DNA of 64,000 nucleotides from JADLCB01 sp964398315 (GCA_964398315.1 CAYNMV010000009.1:36770-100769), one strand, 5' to 3'; positions 44,366-52,846 are shown, numbered from the stretch's first letter. Numbers and translations: made by a program. Notes: generated from the sequence alone by a model not told the origin.

Positions 44366-45202
44366 TCACAACTTAACATAACACAGATTATGGGACGTGG
44401 GGGAGGTAAGCCCACCGGCGGGGGTGCCGCCTGCGATCTGTAACCCCTCCGGCTGCCAAAGCTTATGTGCTGCTGGCTGCCCGATTGCCCCGTCCGAGAT
44501 GTCGCCGGCACAGATCACCCAGCTTGGCATCGGCATGGTCCCCAAGTTCACATTCATCGAGGCTCCGGCCGGCCCGCCGCCGCCTCCGTCCCGGCGGACG
44601 GTCGGCCCGGCCGGACCCTCGCTGGCGCTCTGGAAATGGGTCTGCGACGAAGTATGTGCCATAGACAAGCCCGGCGATCCTCCGGCCGACGCCAGATCTT
44701 GAGCCCTTGTGCTGCGCACGTGCGGGCTGGATTCGCCTGGCCACGGACCTTGACCGGCGACCGCGGCGCTCCGGCCTGCTCCGAGATCAACGCCGACGCC
44801 AGAGGCTCGCTCAGGCCCTTGGAATCCCCAGGACGGCCCGGATGCCTCTGGCATCGCCGTTGACGGCTCTACGCCCACGGCCTGCGCTCTGCTGGGCGGT
44901 TGTGCTGCTGTCGTTTGCCCTGCTCCCTGTCCGGACGCAGGGAGCAGGCCAAACTCTGTGCCTGGGGAGGCTCCGAGGAACAGCGGCCCGCCAAGGTATC
45001 GAGGCGGGTTCGCCTGATCGATCCACCACCACCCGGCGGCGTAGCCCAGGATGATCCATTCGCCTGTCGCCCCGTGCCTGGTCGCCGCTTGATGCCTCGC
45101 CCATCGGTAAGCGCTCCAGCCGGGGGCGAATTCCCGCTCCAGGACGGCCAATCGACCCTGACGGAGCATGAACACGACCACCCGCACCCGCTCGTAAACC
45201 AT
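44366..45202 (-). CDS. Orphan frame, possibly a small membrane protein
   Basis: 278 codons from ATG 45202. The first ~95 residues look protein-like: VVVFMLRQGRLAVLEREF, then a hydrophobic GEWIILGYAAGWWWIDQ segment that could be one membrane helix, and third codon positions are mostly G/C. Beyond residue ~110 the composition becomes Gly/Ala/Ser/Pro-rich without structure, so the true protein may be shorter or frameshifted. The C-terminal TSPTSHNLC comes from the direct repeat. No family recognised. It follows the DUF3524 gene in the same direction after a 133-base gap. Confidence 0.3.
   Translation of the reverse strand: MVYERVRVVVFMLRQGRLAVLEREFAPGWSAYRWARHQAATRHGATGEWIILGYAAGWWWIDQANPPRYLGGPLFLGASPGTEFGLLPASGQGAGQTTAAQPPSRAQAVGVEPSTAMPEASGPSWGFQGPERASGVGVDLGAGRSAAVAGQGPWPGESSPHVRSTRAQDLASAGGSPGLSMAHTSSQTHFQSASEGPAGPTVRRDGGGGGPAGASMNVNLGTMPMPSWVICAGDISDGAIGQPAAHKLWQPEGLQIAGGTPAGGLTSPTSHNLCYVKL
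44382..44407. repeat. Direct repeat copy A
   Basis: 26 bases beginning CACAGATTATG and ending GGGGAGGT. It matches copy B at 45225-45250 with two differences. A shared CGGCGGGGG lies shortly after each copy, offset by a few bases. Not part of any recognised element. Confidence 0.75.
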
Positions 45203-45224
45203 TTGCCCAAACTCGTTTACGCCG

Positions 45225-45250
45225 CACAGATTATCGGACGTAGGGGAGGT
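45225..45250. repeat. Direct repeat copy B
   Basis: 26 bases beginning CACAGATTATC and ending GGGGAGGT, same orientation as copy A and 843 bases away. It lies in the gap between the DUF3524 gene stop and the orphan frame, so it is outside the likely orphan coding start at 45202. Confidence 0.75.
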
Positions 45251-45335
45251 GTCGGCGGGGGATGTCGGGCTGGGACGCGGGCAGACGCGTTTAGCGGGCG
45301 GTGAGATGGATTGGCAAGTTCGGTCGGTGTGGTGT

Positions 45336-46415
45336 TCAGCGGCCAATGGAATGGGAAATGGCCAGTTCCTCCAGCCGGCGATCCATCGCCCGGCTGGCGA
45401 TGACCGGATCGAAACGCTGGAGGATCTCTCGCTGCTCGGCCTCGTAATCGCTGGGATGTTCAACGTGATAGACGTCCTGCATCAGGCTTGCGAGCCGTTG
45501 TGCGGTGCCATCGTACAGGCAGTGCGGATGCAGCTTGTCGGGAAGCAGTTCGGGGTAGACACCGGTTTGCGGCCAGACCGGAAAACAGCCGGCCGCCAGG
45601 CCGCGGATGGCATATTGATCGCACGGTGCGCCGATTTTCGTGCTGATCATGACACCACACTCGTGCATGGCCAGCGCCTGGGCCATCTCGTCTTTCTCGC
45701 TAACGGTTCGCCGCGGCAGGTCAGGCGACAGTTCCTCCACCGGGCCGACAGTCACAAACTGCCAGCGCTCCGCACGCCGCTGCAGGATATTGAACGCAGC
45801 ATTGATCAGCTTCACATCCGCATCGCGCGTATCAACGAACACCAGGCGCTTGGTGCGGCGAATGTCCTGCCCGGCGGCCGCCGCGGCAGTGCTGTGCCAG
45901 TCGATGGGCGGCGGCATCAGCTCAGCCTTGCTGGTCAGTTCCGGCATGGGGTTGCGGCTGGACAACTCCGGGTGCCGGGCCACCATTGCCGATGCCCGCG
46001 TGAGGAAGTCGCGCAGGTGATACAGTGAGTTGAACCAGATTTCAGTGGCAGCCTGCGCTGTGTTGAGGTTGACCAGGTGCAGCGCCTGGTCCTCGCGGTT
46101 CTGCACCGGCGGGAGCTGGTTGGCGTGGAAATAGACCACGGACGGCTTGCGCGCCAACTGCGGCATGAACCGGAAAAAATCGGACAGGTTCAGTGCCTCG
46201 CTGGTGAACAGCACATCCACCTGCCCAACCCAGTGGCGCGTCAACTGCTCACTGAACCAGGTAGCCGCCGCCGTGAGCCGCCGCTCGATCCGCCGCGGCG
46301 GCAGCTTAAGCACCGTCCAGCGGTGGCGGCTGCAGCGGATGAGCGTCTCCAGCATCAACTGGCGTACGCCGCCGTAAAACGGCTCCAGGGCGAGGATGTC
46401 CAGTTGCGTAGACAT
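45336..46415 (-). CDS. tRNA-queuosine mannosyltransferase-like glycosyltransferase (DUF3524/GTDC1 family)
   Basis: 359 aa. The N-terminus ILALEPFYGGVRQLMLETL and VLKLPPRRIERRLTAAATWF (in part) match the DUF3524 domain of animal GTDC1/QTMAN. FTSEALNLSDFFRFMP and VVYFHANQLPPV (His/Asn/Gln) are also hallmark segments. The C-terminal half is a GT4 Rossmann domain (LVFVDTRDADVKLINAAF; KIGAPCDQYAIRGLAAGCFPV for sugar-nucleotide binding). In animals this family mannosylates queuosine in tRNAAsp. Bacterial members are largely uncharacterised. It neighbours glyS and rpsT, translation genes. Start ATG 46415. Confidence 0.8.
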   Translation of the reverse strand: MSTQLDILALEPFYGGVRQLMLETLIRCSRHRWTVLKLPPRRIERRLTAAATWFSEQLTRHWVGQVDVLFTSEALNLSDFFRFMPQLARKPSVVYFHANQLPPVQNREDQALHLVNLNTAQAATEIWFNSLYHLRDFLTRASAMVARHPELSSRNPMPELTSKAELMPPPIDWHSTAAAAAGQDIRRTKRLVFVDTRDADVKLINAAFNILQRRAERWQFVTVGPVEELSPDLPRRTVSEKDEMAQALAMHECGVMISTKIGAPCDQYAIRGLAAGCFPVWPQTGVYPELLPDKLHPHCLYDGTAQRLASLMQDVYHVEHPSDYEAEQREILQRFDPVIASRAMDRRLEELAISHSIGR

Positions 46416-46487
46416 GCGGTTCAGGTACCGGTTGATCAGTGCAAACCCTGCCGTCCGCTGATTACTGGCAACACCCTATTCTACACT

Positions 46488-48035
46488 TCAACCGCGCAGT
46501 CGTTCATCCAGGTAGCGCTGCACCTGATCGATGGCGATCCGCTCCTGGGTGGCGGTGTCGCGGTTGCGGACGGTGACGGTCTGGTCCGTGAGGGTGTCGC
46601 CGTCAACGGTCACGCAGAAGGGAGTGCCGATTTCATCCATGCGGGCGTAGCGCTTGCCGATGGACTGCTTGGCATCGTACTCGCAGATGTACTTGTGCCG
46701 CAGATCGAGGTACAGCTTCTCCGCGATTTCGGGCATCCCGTCTTTGTTAACGAGCGGGAAGATGCCCACCTTCACCGGCGCCAGGCTCGGCTTGAAGGCC
46801 AGGTACTCCGGGCTGGGCCGCGATTCATCTCGCTTATATGCCTCACACAGCACCACCAGCACGCCGCGGGTCAGGCCGCTCGACGGCTCGATCACGTTGG
46901 GGACATAGCGGCTTTTCGCCTTGATCTCCTCCGCGCTGGCCCCCTGCTCCTTGAGCTTCAACTGGAGATCCTGGTCGAAGTAATCGAGGCGCTGGCCCGA
47001 GTGTTTGGCGTGCTGGCTCAGGTCATAGTCGCCGCGGTGGGCAATCCCTTCCAGTTCGCCAAAGTCCGGCGCGGTGAACGGATACTTGTATTCGATGTCC
47101 ACCGTGGCATTGGAGTAGAACGCCAGCTCATCGGCATCGTGGTCGCGGAACTGCAGGTTCCCGGGCGCGATGCCCAGCGACTGCCACCAGCGCATGCGCT
47201 CGGAGCGCCAGAAGTCGTACCACATCAGCGCTTCATCGGGGGCGCAGAAGAACTCCAGCTCCATCTGCTCAAACTCGCGGCTGCGGAAGATAAAGTTGCG
47301 CGGCGTGACCTCGTTTCGGAAGCTCTTGCCCACCTGCGCGATGCCGAACGGCACTTTAACCCGCATCGTATCAACGACATTCCTGAACTGGAGGAAGATG
47401 CCCTGGGCCGTCTCGGGGCGCAGATAGGTCTTGTTTTCCTCATCGCGGATCGGGCCCGGATAGGTGTCGAGCATCAGACTGAACGCGCGCGGCTCGGTGA
47501 GCGTGCCGGGCGTTCGGGTATCGGGGCCGACGATCTTCGCATAGGCCTCCAGCGGCAGGGAGGTCAGCACCACCTCGTCATAGTCGGCCGGGTTGCGGCG
47601 GGCATCCCGCTTGATCTTCTTCTCGGCCGTCTCCCGGTCCTCTACGTAGGCGTAGCTGTTGCCCTGGCCGTCGCGCGGCACGAGCACCTTGACGTGATCA
47701 GCACGGTACCGCCCTTTCGTCTCCCGATCATCCACCATCGGATCGTTGAATGAATCCACATGGCCGGAGGCGTGCCAGACTTTGGGGTGCTGGATGATGG
47801 CCGTATCGACGCCGACGATGTCGACCGGCTTGCCATCGGGGCCGATGGGCGGACATTCCACCATGTTGCGCCACCAGTCATCGCGGATGTTGTTCTTGAG
47901 CAGCACGCCCAGCGGGCCATAGTCCCAGAAACCGCGGATCCCGCCGTACAGTTCCGAGGCCTGGAAGATAAACCCCCGGCGCTTGCAGAGGGCGACGATC
48001 GCATCCATGACGTTGGTGGCAGTTGACTCGGACAT
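46488..48035 (-). CDS. glyS: Glycyl-tRNA synthetase (single-chain, alpha2 type)
   Basis: 515 aa, the archaeal/eukaryote-like single-chain form also found in many bacteria. Class II motif 1 region: GGIRGFWDYGPLGVLLKNNI. Motif 2: QVGKSFRNEVTPRNFIFRSRE (in part) and FEQMELEFF. Motif 3: VIEPSSGLTRGVLVVLCEAY. The anticodon-binding domain fills the last ~110 residues (VGIFPLVNKDGMPEIAEKLY). Charges tRNAGly. Its stop is 72 bases from the DUF3524 gene start, same strand. Confidence 0.93.
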   Translation of the reverse strand: MSESTATNVMDAIVALCKRRGFIFQASELYGGIRGFWDYGPLGVLLKNNIRDDWWRNMVECPPIGPDGKPVDIVGVDTAIIQHPKVWHASGHVDSFNDPMVDDRETKGRYRADHVKVLVPRDGQGNSYAYVEDRETAEKKIKRDARRNPADYDEVVLTSLPLEAYAKIVGPDTRTPGTLTEPRAFSLMLDTYPGPIRDEENKTYLRPETAQGIFLQFRNVVDTMRVKVPFGIAQVGKSFRNEVTPRNFIFRSREFEQMELEFFCAPDEALMWYDFWRSERMRWWQSLGIAPGNLQFRDHDADELAFYSNATVDIEYKYPFTAPDFGELEGIAHRGDYDLSQHAKHSGQRLDYFDQDLQLKLKEQGASAEEIKAKSRYVPNVIEPSSGLTRGVLVVLCEAYKRDESRPSPEYLAFKPSLAPVKVGIFPLVNKDGMPEIAEKLYLDLRHKYICEYDAKQSIGKRYARMDEIGTPFCVTVDGDTLTDQTVTVRNRDTATQERIAIDQVQRYLDERLRG

Positions 48036-48288
48036 CCTTCACTCCGTGATGGTGCGTGTGCTTAAGTCACGCGTGTGCTGAATCGCAAGTGGTCGGGGCA
48101 GCGGCGATGCTGCCGGTTCTACTCCGCGGGCCGCCCGCCGGAAAGAATCGGCCCGCCAAAAAGAATCGGCACCCGGCGCGAGGCAATCGCACTGGACGGG
48201 AGTCTGTCCCGCCGGGGTGCGAATGCCTAATGCCGAGTGCCGGTTGCTGTACAACAAATGGCGATCGGAGCCGGGTTGTCGGCGGGCC

Positions 48289-48588
48289 TTAGGCCTGGCC
48301 CGCCTGCGTACCGGCGCCAGCCTTGGCCTTGGCGGCGTTGAGACGCTTGGCCAGGCGGCTGCGATGACGGGCGGCGGCGTTCTTGTGGATCGTGCCGCGA
48401 TCGGCCACCCGGTCAAGGCGGCTGGCGGCGATCTTCAACTTTTCCTGGGCCTCGTCCAAATTGCCGGCCGTGATCGAGGCGTTGAACGACTTCACCGCCT
48501 CCTTGATCTGCTGCTTGCGGGCACGGTTGCGCGCATTGCGCTTGGCGGTCTGGCGAATCCTCTTCTTGGCGGATAGCGAATGGGCCAC
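48289..48588 (-). CDS. rpsT: 30S ribosomal protein S20
   Basis: 99 aa, highly basic. MAHSLSAKKRIRQTAKRNAR and HKNAAARHRSRLAKRLN are diagnostic. It binds 16S rRNA early in 30S assembly. Has its own promoter at 48648-48675. A weak GGCGGGCC/GGCCCGCC stem (48281-48304) spans the stop codon and may mark the transcript end. Confidence 0.95.
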   Translation of the reverse strand: MAHSLSAKKRIRQTAKRNARNRARKQQIKEAVKSFNASITAGNLDEAQEKLKIAASRLDRVADRGTIHKNAAARHRSRLAKRLNAAKAKAGAGTQAGQA

Positions 48589-48647
48589 GGGTCTGTCGTC
48601 TCCAATTCAATACAAGAACGCTGCCCACTCGGACAGCGCGGCCGGGC

Positions 48648-48675
48648 ATTTTACCGGAGCGGCGGCCATTGTCCA
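48648..48675 (-). promoter_or_regulatory. Sigma-70-type promoter of rpsT
   Basis: On the minus strand TGGACA (48670-48675), a 16-base spacer and TAAAAT (48648-48653). About 60 bases before the S20 start, so a leader of roughly 50 bases is expected. Confidence 0.6.
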
Positions 48676-48692
48676 GCCACTCCGGCCCGATC

Positions 48693-48726
48693 CGGCAAAA
48701 AACCGGAAATCGGCATCGTTTTGCCG
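48693..48726 (-). terminator. Probable terminator of the GH130 gene
   Basis: On the minus strand CGGCAAAA and TTTTGCCG (48719-48726 and 48693-48700) can pair, and a T6 run lies at 48697-48702 just after CCGG. It sits within 36 bases of the GH130 stop. The inner stem is weak, so this is tentative. Confidence 0.4.
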
Positions 48727-48728
48727 CC

Positions 48729-49739
48729 TCAGACCGGCTTGCAGAGCTTGATCAGGTCATCCACGTGGGCGGTGGCCAGGCATTCGACCGTGTCGGCCGC
48801 CCCGTAGTAGATTTTTACTTCGCCGCTGTCTTCCAGAATCATGCCGCCGGGAAACAGGACATCGTTGCGGAAGCCATCGGTCTCGGGCTGCGTTTCCGGG
48901 GCGATCAGCGGCTCATCCATCCGGCCGATGACCTTCCATGGCCGCTCCAGGTCCAACAGCGCCAGCCCGATCCAGTAGCGCTTGCGCCAGGCCTTCTCCC
49001 AGCCGCGCTTGCCCCAGCTTTCGTAGCGATCCACCAGATGGATCGCCGCCAGCCAGCCCTTGGGGGTCTTGATCGGCGGCGCGCCGGGGCCGATCTTGTC
49101 GTTGGCGTACTTGAACTGCTCGACCGCCGCCACCAGGTGACTGTTGCCCCAGTAGCGCAGGTCGGGCGAATCGCTGAACCACATGTCGAAGCGGTCCCGG
49201 CCGCGCGAATAGACCGGCATCGGCCGCTCCAGGCGGGCGAACCGGCCGCCAATACGCTCGGGGAACAGGACCATATTGCGGTTGTCCGGCACGCTCAGCG
49301 AGAGCACCTCAAACTTCTGAAAATCATCCGTCACCGCCACCCCGCCACGCAGGCCGTGGTGGGTGTCACAGGCGAAACAAACATACGCCCTGCCGTCGAT
49401 CACACTGAGCCGCGGATCGTAAACGCGGATGATGTCACCATCGGTGGCATCGATCAGGCCGGGATCGGTCTGGTCCCAGACCGGCCTGGGCTCAACCTCC
49501 CAGTCGATCCCATCCTTGCTGAACGCCAGTCCCAGGTTGGTGCCGTCGAACCGGGTGTCGCCCCAGCGGCCGTAGTCGTTGCGAAAGAGCATGACATAGC
49601 GCCCCTGATACTTGCACACCCCGGCGTTAAAGATCAGGGTCGCTGGATACGGCACCTGCTCATGGGTGAGCACCGGCCGCTCGTGGCGGCGGATGACGGG
49701 GCTGGAGGTCAGGACGGGGGGTGTTTCAGTGTTGCTCAT
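48729..49739 (-). CDS. GH130 family beta-mannoside phosphorylase-like protein
   Basis: 336 aa five-bladed propeller. TLIFNAGVCKYQGRYVMLFRN (in part, ~30-50) is the opening of family 130. LAFSKDGIDWEVEPRPVW and VYDPRLSVIDGRAYVCFACD (in part) include the catalytic Asp region of RVYDPRL. VLFPGGMILEDSGEVKIYYGAAD (in part) is the phosphate-binding GG and YYGAADT end motif. Such enzymes phosphorolyse or hydrolyse beta-1,4- or 1,2-mannosides. ATG 49739 overlaps the stop of the 106-aa membrane protein by four bases, so they are coupled. Confidence 0.88.
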   Translation of the reverse strand: MSNTETPPVLTSSPVIRRHERPVLTHEQVPYPATLIFNAGVCKYQGRYVMLFRNDYGRWGDTRFDGTNLGLAFSKDGIDWEVEPRPVWDQTDPGLIDATDGDIIRVYDPRLSVIDGRAYVCFACDTHHGLRGGVAVTDDFQKFEVLSLSVPDNRNMVLFPERIGGRFARLERPMPVYSRGRDRFDMWFSDSPDLRYWGNSHLVAAVEQFKYANDKIGPGAPPIKTPKGWLAAIHLVDRYESWGKRGWEKAWRKRYWIGLALLDLERPWKVIGRMDEPLIAPETQPETDGFRNDVLFPGGMILEDSGEVKIYYGAADTVECLATAHVDDLIKLCKPV

Positions 49740-50056
49740 GTCGAGGGTCCGTTCGGTTGCCGCGCGGCCGAATCGATGCCGGGCTGGCGGCGGCGTGCCC
49801 ATGCGCGCTGCGCCAGCAGGAGGATAATCGCGATGCAGCCCCCCTTCCACACCAGCAGCCACCATGGCCGCCACCAGGCGCCCGTCGAGGTCTCGATATA
49901 GTCCGACACACCGAATGCGATGAGCGTCACGGCGGCGATGAGCCGCTCCGCCCGCGGCCACCGCACCTTCATCGCTGGCAGCAGGCAGAGGATGCCCAGC
50001 ACGACCCAAAGGCCGCACTCGACATAATTGGCATAGCGATACACATCCGCGAACAT
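49736..50056 (-). CDS. Small membrane protein coupled to GH130
   Basis: 106 aa. Three hydrophobic segments: CGLWVVLGILCLLPAM (~14-29), RLIAAVTLIAFGVSDYI (~38-54) and WWLLVWKGGCIAIILLLAQ (~64-82), then a basic Arg-rich tail. No family recognised. Its stop overlaps the GH130 start (ATGA), implying cotranslation. It could be a small transporter-like or accessory protein; nothing more can be said. Confidence 0.65.
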   Translation of the reverse strand: MFADVYRYANYVECGLWVVLGILCLLPAMKVRWPRAERLIAAVTLIAFGVSDYIETSTGAWWRPWWLLVWKGGCIAIILLLAQRAWARRRQPGIDSAARQPNGPST

Positions 50057-50234
50057 CTTGCCGGTGTTATAGCTGCTGGCGCACCGGGATGACAGTTGCG
50101 CACGCTCCAGTTGCCCACGCTCCGGCCATCAGATGGCGCGGCCCACGGTGATTACAGGGTTTGGGGCACGTTCTAACCGTAAAGGCGTCGCGGCAGGCGG
50201 CGGCGGGCGGTAGAATGGCCAGCGAGGCCCGTCC

Positions 50235-51233
50235 ATGACACTCGATTTCCTGCTGGCGTGGTGGAATCTCATCTTCATCGTCCCCTTCGCGCTGGGCCTG
50301 CTGTACATGGGGCTGTACATCGCCACCGGGGTGACATTTGGCGATGGGGATGCCGATCTCGATACCGACGCCGATCTTGATGCCGACGCTGACGTCGATG
50401 CCGACGCTGANNNNNNNNNNNNNNNNNNNNNNNNNNNNNNNNNNNNNNNNNNNNNNNNNNNNNNNNNNNNNNNNNNNNNNNNNNNNNNNNNNNNNNNNNN
50501 NNNNNNNNNNGATGCCGACGCTGACGTCGATGCCGACGCTGATGTTGATGCCGATGCGGAGATGGACGCGGCCGACGGAGTCGCTGATGGGGCCGGCGAC
50601 GTTCATGGAGCGGACCACGATGCAGATCACGCTATCCATGATGGCCAGGCGCACTCATCCCGCGCACTGGCTCCATCCGGCCTGGCGATGGTGATGTCGC
50701 TGCTGGGTGTGGGCAAGGTGCCGTTCAGCATGGTGCTGATGCTGCTGGTACTGAGCTGGGGGCTGATCGGGGTGATCGTCAATCGCCTGCTGTGGCCGAT
50801 CATGCCGGTTGAGTGGCTGCTGCCGCTGGTGGCCGTGCCGGTGGCGGCGGTGGGATCGGCCCTGCTGACCAGCGCTGCAGCGCGCGGCATGGCCCGCATC
50901 ATGCCGCTGGATGAGTCCACCGCCGTGTCGAGGCGGGAGATGGTTGGCCGGCTGGGTGAGGCGCTGTACGACATCAACGAGACCTTCGGCATGATGATCG
51001 TGAAGGACGATCGCGGCGAGCGTTACCAACTCCCCTGCCGTACCGGACCGGGTGCGCCGGTCATCGGCAAGGGCCAGCCGGTGTTGCTGGTCCACTATGA
51101 TCAGGAAAAAGAGCAGTTCATCGTACGCCCCTATGAACTGGATGCGCCCGGGGGGCAGACCGATGCACCCGAGGTGATGCCGCAGCCGAGTGTCGCCCAG
51201 GACCGGCGGGCGCTGGGGCAATCCGAGCAGTAG
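50235..51233 (+). CDS. Membrane protein with Asp-rich repeat and NfeD/OB-fold-like C-terminus, interrupted by assembly gap
   Basis: Frame continues across 100 N, giving 332 codons as written; real length unknown. Residues ~10-32 are a membrane helix. Then comes an Asp/Ala/Val repeat (DADADV unit) that enters and leaves the gap in frame. After a His/Asp-rich stretch there are two more helices (MVLMLLVLSWGLIGVIVN; WLLPLVAVPVAAVGSALL). The C-terminal ~110 residues (MVGRLGEALYDINETFGMMIV) resemble the OB-fold of YqiJ/NfeD-like proteins that pair with flotillins. The acidic repeat may bind Ca2+. No flotillin gene is next to it. Confidence 0.7.
   Translation: MTLDFLLAWWNLIFIVPFALGLLYMGLYIATGVTFGDGDADLDTDADLDADADVDADAXXXXXXXXXXXXXXXXXXXXXXXXXXXXXXXXXXDADADVDADADVDADAEMDAADGVADGAGDVHGADHDADHAIHDGQAHSSRALAPSGLAMVMSLLGVGKVPFSMVLMLLVLSWGLIGVIVNRLLWPIMPVEWLLPLVAVPVAAVGSALLTSAAARGMARIMPLDESTAVSRREMVGRLGEALYDINETFGMMIVKDDRGERYQLPCRTGPGAPVIGKGQPVLLVHYDQEKEQFIVRPYELDAPGGQTDAPEVMPQPSVAQDRRALGQSEQ
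50360..50560 (+). repeat. Tandem 18-bp repeat with assembly gap
   Basis: Unit GATGCCGACGCTGACGTC encodes DADADV. Identical units flank the 100-N block at 50411-50510, and degenerate units extend on both sides. The gap is probably where the assembler could not resolve copy number. Confidence 0.85.
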
Positions 51234-51401
51234 CGCTTCAGCGCGCAGCCGCGGCCGGCGGGAAAACCGCGATGCCCGCCCTGCCCATGTCTGATCAGAC
51301 CCGGTAGATAGGTTCGCCAGGCGCCCATTCCCCATGCATCGCGGCGGCTGATTCCCCCCCTTCGGGTCGACAATTCGCAGGCCACACCACACAATCGCGG
51401 C

Positions 51402-52157
51402 GTGGCAAGGCGGGTGTACGTGGATCAAGTGAGGCCGGGACGCACAGCGCTGGACCCGGCGCAGGCGCATCATGTGCGCGATGTGCTGCGCCTGGATGCG
51501 GGGGCAGCGCTGGAGGTGTTCGATCGCAGCGGGCGCGTAGGCCAGGGCGTGCTGGAGCGCGTTGCGGCGGATGCGGTGGAGGTGCGGGTGGAGCAGGTGA
51601 TGGAGGCGGGGGCTGGCCGGGTGCATTTGACCCTTGCCGCAGCCGTGCCCAAGGGTTCGCGGGCGGACTGGATGATTGAAAAGCTCTCGGAACTGGGGGT
51701 GGATCGCTTCGTGCCGCTGGCGGCGAAGCGCAGCGTGGTCTTGCCGGAAGGGAAGAACAAGCTGGAGCGCTGGCGGCGGCTGGCGCTGGAGTCTGCCAAA
51801 CAGAGCCGGCGCAGCGGGGTGATGGAGATTGATGCGGTTGTGCCGCTCGAGAGCGCGATCCAGCGCTGCGGCACGGAGGGTGCGCTGGGGTATGTGGCGA
51901 CAACGGAGCTGCCCGGCACGCCGCTTGGGGCGCTGGTTTGCGGTTCGGCAGGCCGGGCCGAATCGACATCGCCGCTGTGGGTCTTCATCGGTCCTGAGGG
52001 GGGCTGGGATGCGGGTGAACTGGCCGCGATGCAGCAGGCACGCTTGACCCCGATCACCCTCGGGGAGACGATTCTCCGCATCGAGACTGCCGCCCTCGCC
52101 GCGGCCGCGGTCATCGCCGTCCTGCGATATTCTTTCAATCAGAATCAATCAACGTGA
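51402..52157 (+). CDS. rsmE: 16S rRNA (uracil-1498-N3)-methyltransferase
   Basis: 251 aa SPOUT-fold protein. N-terminal PUA-like domain (AQAHHVRDVLRLDAGAALEV, ~21-40). The knot region has AAVPKGSRADWMIEKLSELG, PLAAKRSVV and the SAM-binding IGPEGGWDAGEL (~196-207) and LGETILRIETAALAA. Methylates U1498 of 16S rRNA. The start is GTG 51402. Its stop overlaps the next gene start by four bases. Confidence 0.92.
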   Translation: MARRVYVDQVRPGRTALDPAQAHHVRDVLRLDAGAALEVFDRSGRVGQGVLERVAADAVEVRVEQVMEAGAGRVHLTLAAAVPKGSRADWMIEKLSELGVDRFVPLAAKRSVVLPEGKNKLERWRRLALESAKQSRRSGVMEIDAVVPLESAIQRCGTEGALGYVATTELPGTPLGALVCGSAGRAESTSPLWVFIGPEGGWDAGELAAMQQARLTPITLGETILRIETAALAAAAVIAVLRYSFNQNQST

Positions 52158-52816
52158 GTTACTCCCCCTACCAGCAACCCGGATACTACCCCCCGGCCGA
52201 TCCCGCCGAAGAACTGCTGCGCCCCGCCCGGCGGGCGAGCGTGCTGATGTTTGTTATCACGGGCCTGATGCTTTTGTGCGGCATCTGTGTCGGTGCCATG
52301 GCCTCGGTTCCATGGGATCGGATTGACCTGCCGGCCGAGACACGAGCGGAACTGGCGCGGATGGAGCAGGAGGTGCAGGTCCCGCTGGCGACGGTGTTTG
52401 CCGTTCTGGCCGGGATACTGATCGTGCCGTCCGTCCTGCTGGGCATTCTCGCGTTCTTCGTGCGCAAGGGCGGCAGTGGCGTCATCATTACGTCCATCAT
52501 CGTGACGGGGCTGCTCCTCCTGCTGGCAGGTCTCAACCTCATCACCAGCCTTCAGGGCGGCGTGCTGGCGACGGTGCCGCAGCTTGTTTTTCTGGCGCTG
52601 CTGGTGCTGCTGTTCGTGTGGCTGATCCAGGCACTGAAAAATGCCGGCCAGATTCGTGACCTGCGTCTCGGCCAGCAGTTCCAGCAGTGGCAGGCGATGC
52701 AGAACCAGCAGCAATATGGCGGTTATTACGGCCAGTACCCCGGCCAGGCTCCACCGCCTCCGCCTCCTCCCCCGCCCGGCCAGGGTGGCGGGTGGGTACC
52801 GCCCCCGGATCCGTAA
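52154..52816 (+). CDS. Hypothetical membrane protein with Pro/Gln-rich tail
   Basis: 220 aa. N-terminal PYQQPGYYPP stretch, then four hydrophobic helices (~30-50, 78-100, 108-130, 137-156). The cytoplasmic tail is Gln/Tyr/Gly-rich and ends in a nine-proline run and WVPPPDP. No family recognised. Start is GTG 52154, overlapping the rsmE stop, so expression is coupled to rsmE. Possibly an envelope scaffold; function unknown. Confidence 0.65.
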   Translation: MSYSPYQQPGYYPPADPAEELLRPARRASVLMFVITGLMLLCGICVGAMASVPWDRIDLPAETRAELARMEQEVQVPLATVFAVLAGILIVPSVLLGILAFFVRKGGSGVIITSIIVTGLLLLLAGLNLITSLQGGVLATVPQLVFLALLVLLFVWLIQALKNAGQIRDLRLGQQFQQWQAMQNQQQYGGYYGQYPGQAPPPPPPPPPGQGGGWVPPPDP

Positions 52817-52846
52817 CCTCATTCATCGCGATACCCGCAAAAGACA

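Larger units (their letters stand above)
44320..45335. other. Anomalous 1 kb region between ketosynthase and glycosyltransferase genes
   Basis: Contains no recognisable gene. Several frames are open on both strands, and two near-identical 26-base direct repeats frame it (44382-44407 and 45225-45250). The best coding candidate is the minus-strand frame listed at 44366-45202. Local AT-rich pockets (ACTTAACATAACACAGATTA) contrast with the GC-rich rest. Confidence 0.5.

Noticed and set aside
44397..44702. Plus-strand frame MGEVSPPAGVPP... within the repeat-framed region
   Set aside because: Low-complexity Pro/Ala sequence with a start inside the repeat; the minus-strand frame has better third-position bias, though neither is strong.
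48139..48172. Duplicate AAAGAATCGGC near rpsT as a possible CRISPR-like repeat
   Set aside because: Only two short copies 18 bases apart with no regular spacers.
50411..50510. Run of N as a possible real spacer or mobile insertion
   Set aside because: Exactly 100 N flanked by identical repeat units is the usual scaffold-gap placeholder.
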